From Actinobacteria bacterium 13_2_20CM_68_14 (GTDB taxonomy: Bacteria > Actinomycetota > Thermoleophilia > Gaiellales > Gaiellaceae), in assembly GCA_001914705.1 (NCBI GenBank), contig MNDB01000059.1, positions 1 through 20,107 of the forward strand: a DNA stretch of 20,107 bases. Direction: 5' to 3'. The notes beneath the pieces were generated by a model. The model did not search any database. It saw nothing but the letters and a program-made list of their open reading frames with translations, and had not been told where the DNA came from. Made by a program: the position numbers and the translations under genes. Positions 1-7,071 of this stretch are shown piece after piece (position 1 is the first letter of the stretch; each line of letters opens with the position of its first letter).

Positions 1-604
1 GTTCCGGCGCCAGAGCGGTAGACGAGCTTGTAACCGCCGATGTCGGTTGAGCTGACGCCGGCGTTGAAGAGCTCGACGAACTCGTCGGTCGCGGAGCCGG
101 TCGTTCCTGTCGAGAACTCGTTCACGCGAACGGTCCCGTCGCTTGTGGTTGCCGTACATGTGAAGACGGCGTGCGCCGAGGCGTCGTAGGTCAGCGTCAC
201 GGTGCCGGTGCGGCCGCCGGCGCGGCAGGCGATGCCGTTCAGGGTCTCCAAAGCGTCGATGCTCGTCCCGGGATCGCCTTTCGGCCCCTGCGGCCCGCGC
301 TCGCCCTGCGGACCGGGCGGCCCCGCCGGTCCGGACGCGCCGTCGACGCCGCTCGGGCCGGGCGCTCCGTCGGCCCCGGCGGTCCAGGTTCTCCCTGCGC
401 CCCGCGTACGTTCCAGGAGATCGGCCGCTCTGTTTTGCGGCAGTCCGCCTTCTGAGCGACGAGCCGTAGCCGCCCGTCCCTGCGGACGCATGCCTGAATG
501 ATCGCCGTCGCATCGTGCGGCGCACGGGCCACGGCGACGGCGCCGCCGGCCGGAGCGGCTGCGAGGAGAGTGAGCAGAAGTGCGCGAAGCGGCGTTCCAG
601 GCAC
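1..604 (-). CDS. Exported collagen-like protein with lamin-tail-like region, frameshifted and cut by the window edge
   Basis: The gene starts at GTG 604, five bases after a strong Shine-Dalgarno (AAAGGAGG). The first ~27 residues look like a signal peptide (hydrophobic LLLTLLAAAPAGGAVAVA), followed by a small Cys-containing region (CVRRDG...KADC) and SWNVRG. Gly-X-Y triplets then begin (GAQ GEP GPP). After Pro76, at a run of four G (complement of 374-377), the frame is lost and would stop at 239. In the -1 frame the triplets continue in perfect register (GAD GAP GPS ... GPK GDP), about 15 in all. A Cys-containing segment follows, then RVNEFSTG...DEFVELFNAG...YKLVYRSGAG, which resembles a lamin-tail domain, and this frame stays open to base 1. 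One missing G explains everything: deletion, sequencing error, or phase-variable or slippery tract. Likely role is extracellular or surface; function unknown. The C-terminus is outside the window. Confidence 0.75.
374..377 (-). other. Frameshift site in poly-G run of the collagen-like gene
   Basis: The coding strand reads CCG GGG CCG here. With five G instead of four it reads CCG GGG GCC GAC, which keeps every Gly in the Gly-X-Y register and joins the N-terminal half to the lamin-tail-like half without a stop. Confidence 0.75.
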
Positions 605-736
605 GGATCCTCCTTTGGGTCGGTGCCTCCGTGGTAGCCGCCCGAAAACGATCCGGCCAGGGCTTGTCGCAGTTTCGGCACGGTTTGGTTCCCGCGCCTA
701 CACAGACCGCCGGCTAAGAATCGCGTAACGGGCGTG
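605..736. other. Short intergenic region
   Basis: This is the 132-bp gap between the end of the MFS/cyclic-nucleotide gene and the collagen-like gene, both on the minus strand. It holds the strong Shine-Dalgarno of the collagen-like gene at its lower end. I see no convincing -10/-35 pair and no clear terminator hairpin. Confidence 0.5.
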
Positions 737-2398
737 TTAAAGATGGACTGCCGAGGCTGAGCCCAGGTGCGTCGAGATCACCGCGTCCGCTGCCTCGGCG
801 CTCGGGGCGTGGCCGGTCACTGCGGCGATGAAGATGTCCCGCTCGAGAGCCCAGAGCTCGACGTCGCTGAGCGCCGTCACCGTGGCGGTGCGCGGGACGT
901 CGCGCAGCAGCGCGATCTCGCCGAAGTAGCCGCCGCGGCCCAGCGTCAGCGGCGGCCGTCCCTCCGGCTCCACCGTCACCTCTCCTTTCTCGACCACGTA
1001 GAAGCGGTCGCCGTGGTCCCCCTCGCGGAAGACGACGTCGCCGGCGGCGACACGGACGTGTGAGAGGTTCGAGGCGAGCTGCTCGAGCGTGACCGGCGGC
1101 AGCGGCGCGAAGATCGGGATGTCGCGGAGCAGCGCGAGCTCTCTCTCGGGGACCAGCGCCGGGGCGTCGACCGTGGCAAGCCGCCGCCAGAAGAGGAGCA
1201 CGACCACGGAGAGCCCGCCGCCGGCCGCGACCAGCGCGCCGCGCGGGCCGAAGGCGTACATCAGGAGCGGTGCGACGACTGCTCCGATCCCGATCGTCGC
1301 GAGGAAGACGCTCTCGAACACGCCGAAGACCCTCGCCCGCACCTTGTCGGGCGCCGTGCGTTGGAGGAGCGTCAAGCCCGCCACGTCGACCAGGACGTTT
1401 CCGACGCCGATGATCCCGAAGCAGAGGAGTGCCAGAAGGACGCTCGGCCAGATCCCGAGCACGATGAGCGGTACGCCCCACATCAGGATCCCGAGTCCGA
1501 ACACGCCGGAGAGGCGGGCGGTCGTGATCATCCCGAGCAGGACGAGGATTCCGGCGAGAGCGCCGACGCCGTCGGCCGAATTGAGGAAGCCGACGCCGGC
1601 CGGCCCGAGGTCGAGAATCCGAAGCGCGGTCACGACGACCAGAACGCGCATGATTCCGGCGACCAGCGTCTGCGCCCCGTAGAGGCCGACCACGAGCCGC
1701 AGGCGGCGTTCGCCGAGGATCGCCCGGAAACCGGCGAGCGCCTCACGCCCGATGCTTTCGACTTCGGCACTTGGGTCACCCTGGCTGTCGGCGCTGATCC
1801 GGCTGAGCACGAGCGCCGACCACAGGAACAGGGCGGCCGTCGCCGCGAAGACGGTCCCGACGCTGGTGACAGTAAGCAGCAGGCCGCCCAGCGCGGGGCC
1901 GAGAAAGAAGCCGACGCTCGCGAGTGTGGTCGAAGTCGCGTTCGCCGCGGTCAGCTCCTCGGGTGAGCGGGCGAGGGAGGGGAGTAGGGCGGACTGGGCC
2001 GGGCCGAATGCCGTGCTTGCCAGCGCCGTTAGAACCGCGAGTGCGTAGATGACGACGGCCGGCGCGCCGGCGAAGACCGCCGCCGCGGCGCCTCCCATCG
2101 TGCAGACACGGGCGAGGTCCGCCGCAATCATGATCCGCTTCCGCGGGAAGCGGTCGCCGAGCAGCGCCGCGAAGGGTGCGACCGCCGCGGCAGGAAGGAG
2201 CCGGACGAGCGCAACCAGTCCGACGGCGGTTGCGCCGCCGGCCCTGTATGCGAAGACCGCGAGGGCGACCTCGTAGCCCCACTGCCCGACGACCGAGCCG
2301 CTCCAGGCGAGCTCGACGCGGCGCAGGTCGGGATTGGCGAAGACCTCTGCGAACGCGCGGAGCGACTCGCTGAGGCGCCTGCGCAAGGAGGTCCGCAC
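737..2398 (-). CDS. MFS transporter with C-terminal cyclic-nucleotide-binding domain
   Basis: A 553-residue two-part protein. Residues ~25-415 are an MFS permease of the MFS_3/multidrug-exporter type: about a dozen hydrophobic segments, the motif-A-like loop LGDRFPRKR after helix 2, and proline- and glycine-rich helices. Residues ~425-545 are a cyclic-nucleotide-binding (Crp/PKA-regulatory-like) domain, with GDHGDRFYVVEKGEV and a phosphate-binding cassette FGEIALLRDVPRTATV that keeps Glu494 and Arg503. No HTH follows, so it is not a transcription factor. It is probably an inner-membrane exporter whose activity is set by cAMP or cGMP; the substrate is unknown. The start is GTG, as no upstream start lies between it and an in-frame TAA. 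It begins 30 nt after the argH stop, so it is probably co-transcribed with the arg operon. The Shine-Dalgarno is weak. Confidence 0.85.
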   Translation of the reverse strand: MRTSLRRRLSESLRAFAEVFANPDLRRVELAWSGSVVGQWGYEVALAVFAYRAGGATAVGLVALVRLLPAAAVAPFAALLGDRFPRKRIMIAADLARVCTMGGAAAAVFAGAPAVVIYALAVLTALASTAFGPAQSALLPSLARSPEELTAANATSTTLASVGFFLGPALGGLLLTVTSVGTVFAATAALFLWSALVLSRISADSQGDPSAEVESIGREALAGFRAILGERRLRLVVGLYGAQTLVAGIMRVLVVVTALRILDLGPAGVGFLNSADGVGALAGILVLLGMITTARLSGVFGLGILMWGVPLIVLGIWPSVLLALLCFGIIGVGNVLVDVAGLTLLQRTAPDKVRARVFGVFESVFLATIGIGAVVAPLLMYAFGPRGALVAAGGGLSVVVLLFWRRLATVDAPALVPERELALLRDIPIFAPLPPVTLEQLASNLSHVRVAAGDVVFREGDHGDRFYVVEKGEVTVEPEGRPPLTLGRGGYFGEIALLRDVPRTATVTALSDVELWALERDIFIAAVTGHAPSAEAADAVISTHLGSASAVHL

Positions 2399-2428
2399 GA
2401 GCGGACAATCGCAGGCCGCGCCGTGTTT

Positions 2429-3649
2429 TTACAAGACGCGAGCTCGCGCTTCGGCGACCGCCGCCGAGACTTCGGCCGGACCTGGCGCGAGACGGTGCCG
2501 CGGCTCCTCGGGCTCGAAGGTCCCAGCGCGGACCTGGTCCGCGATCTGCTCGTGGGCGTCACGGAACGGGAGACCGCTCTCGACGAGGGCCTCGGCGGCG
2601 TCGGTCGCCTGCAGCAATGGGTCGGCGGTGGCGGCACTGAGCCGCTCGTGGTCGAACTCGATTCCGGCGATCAGCACCTCGAGCGCGGCGAGCGTCCCTC
2701 GGACGTCGCGCCTGGCTGCGAAGACCGAGACCTTGTCCTCCTGGAGGTCGCGGTTATAGGCGAGCGGCAGGCCCTTGATCGTCGCGAGCAGCCCGGTCAG
2801 CCTCCCGATCGCCGTCCCCGCCTTGCCGCGGACGAGCTCGGCGACATCGGGGTTCAGCTTCTGCGGCATCATCGACGAGCCGGTCGCCGCCTCCTCCGGC
2901 AGCCGGACGAACCCGAACTCGGACGTCGCCCAGAGCACGAGCTCCTCGCCGATCCGGGAGAGGTGGGTGCTCAGGACCACGCACGCGTAGAGGTAGTCGA
3001 GAGCGAAGTCGCGGTCGCCGACGGCGTCGATGGAGTTGTGTACCCGCGGGCCAGGGGGCGGCGGCAGCTCGAGGGTCGATCCCGCGACCGCCGCCGAGCC
3101 GAGGGGCGATGGGCGCGCTTGCTCGGCCGCGAATCGAAAGCGCTCCAGATCGCGCGCGAGCATCTCTACCCACGCCAGCAGGTGGTGCCCGACCGTCACC
3201 GGCTGGGCGCGCTGGAGGTGCGTATAGGCCGGCATCGGAGTCTGCGTTTCCTCCTCCGCTTGGTCGAGCACCGCGCCCGCGAGGCTCCGGATCGTCTCGA
3301 CCGCCTCGTCGCACGCATCCACGACATAGAGACGCAGCGCGGCGGCCACCTGGTCGTTGCGAGAGCGGCCGGCGTGGATCTTGCGGCCGACCTCGCCGAG
3401 CGACCGCTCGAGCGCCGAATGGACGTCCTCGTCGGCTCTGTCGTCGATGCCCTTAGCGGCGATCCGCTCGAGTGCCGTCTCCACCTCGGCGAGCTCGGCG
3501 TCGCTCAGGAGCTCCGCCTGCCAGAGGCGTCGCGCGTGCGTCGCGGTCGCCTGGCAGTCATACGGGAGCAGCTCAGCGTCTTCGGCGCGCAGGAAGTCCC
3601 ACACCTCCAGCGCGAGCTCCGCTCTGACCCTTCCGGACCAGAGCGTCAC
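2429..3649 (-). CDS. argH: Argininosuccinate lyase
   Basis: Splits argininosuccinate into arginine and fumarate, the last step of arginine synthesis (cytosolic, aspartase/fumarase superfamily, usually a tetramer). The superfamily signature GSSMMPQKLNP (257-267) carries the catalytic Ser in a flexible loop; HAGRSRNDQV (92-101), THLQRAQPVT with the conserved His144, and KGLPLAYNRDLQEDK are also present. The frame is open far upstream, but GTG 3649 is chosen because it overlaps the argG stop by GTGA and gives the family N-terminus (TLWSGR, like KLWGGR). At 406 residues it is ~50 shorter than usual (about 460). The trimming is in a loop after SPLGSAAVAGS and at the C-terminus, where the final helices are compressed; the active-site loops are intact. 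The stop TAA lies 30 nt before the MFS gene. Confidence 0.95.
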   Translation of the reverse strand: MTLWSGRVRAELALEVWDFLRAEDAELLPYDCQATATHARRLWQAELLSDAELAEVETALERIAAKGIDDRADEDVHSALERSLGEVGRKIHAGRSRNDQVAAALRLYVVDACDEAVETIRSLAGAVLDQAEEETQTPMPAYTHLQRAQPVTVGHHLLAWVEMLARDLERFRFAAEQARPSPLGSAAVAGSTLELPPPPGPRVHNSIDAVGDRDFALDYLYACVVLSTHLSRIGEELVLWATSEFGFVRLPEEAATGSSMMPQKLNPDVAELVRGKAGTAIGRLTGLLATIKGLPLAYNRDLQEDKVSVFAARRDVRGTLAALEVLIAGIEFDHERLSAATADPLLQATDAAEALVESGLPFRDAHEQIADQVRAGTFEPEEPRHRLAPGPAEVSAAVAEARARVL

Positions 3650-4812
3650 GCGACCTCGACCCGGTCGCGTGCGGCGACGAGTTGCGTCTCGAGCGCGGTG
3701 ATCCCGATGAAGCCGCTGGCAGCCTGGTGGGGGAAGGTTTCTCCGATCCCGTAGGAAGCGAGCTCTTCGGAGTAGAGCGCGTGCTCGGAGCGGCGGCCGG
3801 TCACAACCGGCGCACCCGGCTGCAGCGAGAGTCGCACCTCGCCCGTGACGAGCTGCTGCGTTGCCGAGAAGAACGCGTCGTAGGCGTTTCGGAGACGCGC
3901 GAACCAGCCGCCGTCGTAGACGAGCTTGGCCCACTTCGGCTCGAGCTCGCGCTTCGCCTCGAGCTCGCCCTTCGTCAGCACCAACTCCTCGAGCGCCCGG
4001 TGGGCGGCGATCAGCGTCAGCGCCGCAGGCGCCTCGTAGAGCTCGCGGCTCTTGATGCCGACGGCGCGGTTCTCGATCATGTCGATCCGGCCGATTCCGT
4101 AGGCGCCGGCCTGCTCGTTCAGCACGCCGACGAGCTCGTCGAGTGGCAGCTCCTCGCAGTCGAGCGCGACGGGCAGGCCCTCTTCGAAGGCGACGACGCA
4201 CTCGACAGGCGCGGGCGCGTCCGCCGCTGCGGCCGTGAGCACGAAGGCGTCCTCCGGCGGGGCGGTCCATGGGTCCTCGAGCATGCCGGCCTCGATCGCG
4301 CGCCCGAAGAGGTTGTCGTCGACGGAGTAGGGGGACTCGGGCTTCGCCTCAACCGGAATGCCTCGGGCCTCCGCGTAGGCGATCTCCTCGTCGCGCGTCC
4401 GCACGCGGTCGCGGAGCGGAGCGATCACCGTCACGCCCGGATACCTCGCCTTGAACGCGAGCTCGAAGCGCAGCTGGTCGTTGCCTTTGCCCGTGCAGCC
4501 GTGCACGACCGCCTCGGCGATCACCGGCCGGGAGAGCGCCGAGACGAGCGGGTACTTCCCCTCGTAGAGCGCGTTCGCGAGCAACGCTTTCGCCACCTGC
4601 TCCTCCGCGAAGGCCTCCTTGCGGTCGAGTAGGAGCACGTCGTCGGCTCCGGCGAGGCGCCCGCGCTCGACGGCGGGGCCGAAGCTCGCCTCCTGTCCCA
4701 CGTCGACGAGCACGGCGACGACCTCCTCGAAGCCGTAGTCCTCCTTCAGCCAGGCGATGGCGCAGCTCGTGTCGAGCCCGCCGGAGTAGGCGAGCACCGC
4801 GGTTCGGTTCAC
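3646..4812 (-). CDS. argG: Argininosuccinate synthase
   Basis: ATP-dependent condensation of citrulline and aspartate to argininosuccinate. The N-type ATP pyrophosphatase P-loop AYSGGLDTS (8-16) is at the N-terminus, followed by GCTGKGNDQLRFE, SPYSVDDNLFGR, and IGRIDMIENRAVGIKSRELYEAPA, which hold the citrulline and aspartate contacts in this family. At 388 residues it has the normal length (about 400). It starts at GTG 4812, which overlaps the argR stop by GTGA, and ends in a GTGA overlap with argH, so translation is likely coupled on both sides. Its need for citrulline depends on an ornithine carbamoyltransferase not encoded in this window. Confidence 0.96.
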   Translation of the reverse strand: MNRTAVLAYSGGLDTSCAIAWLKEDYGFEEVVAVLVDVGQEASFGPAVERGRLAGADDVLLLDRKEAFAEEQVAKALLANALYEGKYPLVSALSRPVIAEAVVHGCTGKGNDQLRFELAFKARYPGVTVIAPLRDRVRTRDEEIAYAEARGIPVEAKPESPYSVDDNLFGRAIEAGMLEDPWTAPPEDAFVLTAAAADAPAPVECVVAFEEGLPVALDCEELPLDELVGVLNEQAGAYGIGRIDMIENRAVGIKSRELYEAPAALTLIAAHRALEELVLTKGELEAKRELEPKWAKLVYDGGWFARLRNAYDAFFSATQQLVTGEVRLSLQPGAPVVTGRRSEHALYSEELASYGIGETFPHQAASGFIGITALETQLVAARDRVEVA

Positions 4813-5273
4813 TGGGTTTCTCCTTCCAGGTGATGTCGAAGTTGGTCTGCGAGAGCAGCGCCGCCGACGCCCTCATGGGCGGCCACGAAGATGGTGTCGT
4901 CGCCCGCGACGGTTCCCGCGACGTCGGCGAGGCCGGCCGCGTCGATCGCGCGGGCGAGCGCGTTCGCCGTTCCCGGAGGCGTGTTGATGACGACGAGGTT
5001 GCCGGTGGCCGTCAGCGACACTGTCCAGCGGCGCAAAGCAGCAACGAGCTCGCCGAGCCGCGAGAGGTCGGCGGCGCCGGGGAGCGCGTAGACGAGCCGG
5101 CCTTCCTCGTCGCGCACCTTGACGAGCCCGAGTTCGGCCACGTCCCGGGAGACGGTTGTCTGCACCGCGCCGAAGCCGGCCTTTTTGAGCGCCTTCGCGA
5201 GCTCCGTCTGCGTCGAGAGCTTCTGCTCCTTGACGAGACGCAGGATCGCTCCCTGCCGTTCGAACTTCTTCAT
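4809..5273 (-). CDS. argR: Arginine repressor ArgR
   Basis: Arginine-responsive regulator of 154 residues, full length for the family. The N-terminal winged helix (1-~65) has the recognition-helix signature QTTVSRDVAELGLVKV. The C-terminal hexamerisation and arginine-binding domain includes NLVVINTPPGTANALARAID and GTVAGDDTIFV, whose Asp pair contacts the arginine ligand in known ArgR structures. ATG 5273 is chosen over upstream starts because it forms an ATGA overlap with argD and gives the canonical N-terminus (MKKFERQ). It lies inside the operon it probably controls, so repression would be autoregulatory. The likely operator is the argC/carA divergent region at 9206-9240. Confidence 0.95.
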   Translation of the reverse strand: MKKFERQGAILRLVKEQKLSTQTELAKALKKAGFGAVQTTVSRDVAELGLVKVRDEEGRLVYALPGAADLSRLGELVAALRRWTVSLTATGNLVVINTPPGTANALARAIDAAGLADVAGTVAGDDTIFVAAHEGVGGAALADQLRHHLEGETQ

Positions 5274-6406
5274 GCGAGCACCTCCTCGAGCGTGCCGAGC
5301 GCCTGGTCGACCTCGGCGGCCGTGACGACGAGCGGGGGAGTGAGCCTGAGCACGCTCTCGCCGGCGGTGCCGACGAGCAGGCCGCGCCCCGCGCATTGGG
5401 CGACGACCTCCGAGGCGGGCCGGCCGAGCTCGGCGCCGAGCAGGAGGCCGGCGCCGCGCACCTCGCGCACGCGGGGGAGCTCGCGAAGGCCGGCGGTGAG
5501 AGCGAGGCCGGTCGCGGTGACGCCGGCGAGCAGGTCATCGGTCAGCTCGTCGCAGACCGCGTTCGCGGCGGCGCACGCGACGGGATTGCCTCCGAAGGTA
5601 CTCGCGTGGTCGCCCGGGGCGAATCCTTCCGGCGCCTCGTCCCCGACGAGCAGGCAGCCGATCGGCAGCCCGTTGGCGAGGCCCTTGGCGAGCGTGACGG
5701 CGTCCGGGCGCACGCCTAGCCGTTCCCACGCGAAGAACGTCCCTGTGCGGCCGACGCCGGTCTGCACCTCGTCGAAGAGGAGGACCGCGCCGTTCTCGTC
5801 GGCGAGCCGGCGCGTCTCGGCGACGAAGCCGGCGTCAAGTTCGTGCACGCCGCCCTCGCCCTGAACCGGCTCCAGCAGGATGCAGCCGGTCTCGGCCGTG
5901 ATGGCCGGTGCGAGCGAATCGGCGTCGTTGGGCGCCGCGAAGCTGACGTGCGGCAGCAGCGGCTCGAAGGCCTCGCGCTTGCCGGACTGGCCCGTGACCG
6001 AGAGCGCGCCGAGCGTGCGGCCGTGGAAGGAGCCGGTCAGCGAGACGACGCCGGGTTTGCCGGTCGCCTTGCGCGCGTACTTGAGTCCGGCCTCGACGGC
6101 CTCGGCGCCCGAGTTGCAGAAAAACGCCCGGGCGCCGCCGAAGCGGTCCGAGAGCCGCTCGGCGAGCGCGATCATCGGCTCGCTCCAGTAAAGGTTCGAG
6201 ACGTGCCAGAGGCGCTCGAGCTGAGCCTGGGCGGCGGCGAGCGGGGCGGGGTGGCAGTGCCCGAGGCCGACGACGGCGATCCCAGCGAGGAAGTCGACAT
6301 ACGCGCGCCCGTCCGCGTCGACGAGCGTCGCGCCTTCACCGCGGACGAACGTCAGGTCCTGGCGGGCGTAGACGGGGAGGACGGGCGAGACCGCGACGGT
6401 GTTCAC
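5270..6406 (-). CDS. argD: Acetylornithine aminotransferase
   Basis: PLP-dependent class III aminotransferase that converts N-acetylglutamate semialdehyde to N-acetylornithine with glutamate as amino donor. FCNSGAEAVEAGLK (96-109) binds the PLP phosphate, FDEVQTGVGRTG (211-222) carries the Asp that holds the pyridine nitrogen, and Lys241 in TLAKGLANGLPIG forms the Schiff base. The length, 378 residues, is normal. The start GTG 6406 overlaps the argB stop by GTGA and the stop overlaps argR by ATGA. In typical argCJBDFRGH clusters argF sits between argD and argR; here the two genes overlap directly, so argF is missing from its usual place. Confidence 0.95.
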   Translation of the reverse strand: MNTVAVSPVLPVYARQDLTFVRGEGATLVDADGRAYVDFLAGIAVVGLGHCHPAPLAAAQAQLERLWHVSNLYWSEPMIALAERLSDRFGGARAFFCNSGAEAVEAGLKYARKATGKPGVVSLTGSFHGRTLGALSVTGQSGKREAFEPLLPHVSFAAPNDADSLAPAITAETGCILLEPVQGEGGVHELDAGFVAETRRLADENGAVLLFDEVQTGVGRTGTFFAWERLGVRPDAVTLAKGLANGLPIGCLLVGDEAPEGFAPGDHASTFGGNPVACAAANAVCDELTDDLLAGVTATGLALTAGLRELPRVREVRGAGLLLGAELGRPASEVVAQCAGRGLLVGTAGESVLRLTPPLVVTAAEVDQALGTLEEVLA

Positions 6407-7071
6407 GCGACCACCGCCGTCTCGCCGATCTCGGCCCGGACGCCGTTGCGCGCGGCGGCGATCGCGGCCCGCAGCTTGGGGACGATCCCGCCCTCGAAGG
6501 TGCCGTCGTCGAGCAGCCGGTCGGCCTCGCCGGCCTCGATGCTGCTCAGCACCACGCCGTCGCGGAAGACGCCCGCGACGTCGGTGACGAACAGCAGCCG
6601 CTCCGCCTCGAGCCCGACCGCGAGCGCCGCCGCCGCCTCGTCGGCGTTCACGTTCAAAGGACCGACGCCGAGCGGCGCGACCACCGGGATTAGTCCGGAG
6701 TCGAGCGCCTCAAGGGCCGTCTTCGGACGACTCGGCAGCGGCTCGCCGACGAGACCGAGCTCGGGGAGCTGCAGCGCGTGCAGGCCGATCTCGTCGCCGA
6801 AGAGGCCGACCGCGCGCGGCCCGAGCTCGGCGCAGAGGGCGCGGTTTACGGCGGCGAACGACGAGCGAACGACGGCCAGGCCCGCCGCCGTCGTCACGCG
6901 CCGTCCGCCCACGAACTCGACGGGGATTCCGAAGCGCTCCATCTCCTCGGAGATCTGCGGCCCGGCGCCGTGCACGACGCAGACCTCGTGGCCGGCATCG
7001 GCAAGCGTGAGGATCGCGGCGGCCGATCCGCGCACGACTCTGCCACCGCACTTGATGACGACGCGGCTCAT
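6403..7071 (-). CDS. argB: Acetylglutamate kinase, very short form
   Basis: Amino-acid-kinase family enzyme that phosphorylates N-acetylglutamate with ATP. The N-terminal KCGG lies at 7-10, followed by HGAGPQI (34-40, usually HGGGPQI), GRRVTT, PLNVNADEAAAALA (substrate and nucleotide region), LLFVTDVAGVFRDG and EGGIVPKLRAA. At 222 residues it is shorter than the family (about 255-300). It starts almost at the first strand, so it lacks the N-terminal kinked helix of arginine-inhibited hexameric enzymes and resembles the insensitive E. coli form at that end; the C-terminus is also trimmed. The second glycine of HGGG is Ala. ATG 7071 overlaps the argJ stop as ATGA. Function is confident from context; feedback insensitivity is inference. 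Confidence 0.92.
   Translation of the reverse strand: MSRVVIKCGGRVVRGSAAAILTLADAGHEVCVVHGAGPQISEEMERFGIPVEFVGGRRVTTAAGLAVVRSSFAAVNRALCAELGPRAVGLFGDEIGLHALQLPELGLVGEPLPSRPKTALEALDSGLIPVVAPLGVGPLNVNADEAAAALAVGLEAERLLFVTDVAGVFRDGVVLSSIEAGEADRLLDDGTFEGGIVPKLRAAIAAARNGVRAEIGETAVVA

Noticed and set aside
2423..3754. Plus-strand open frame of 443 codons opposite argH
   Set aside because: Arg/Glu/Leu-rich shadow of argH; the minus-strand gene has complete family motifs.
3650..4270. Upstream extension of argH
   Set aside because: Arg-rich shadow of argG; the GTG at 3649 gives the family N-terminus and a 4-nt overlap.
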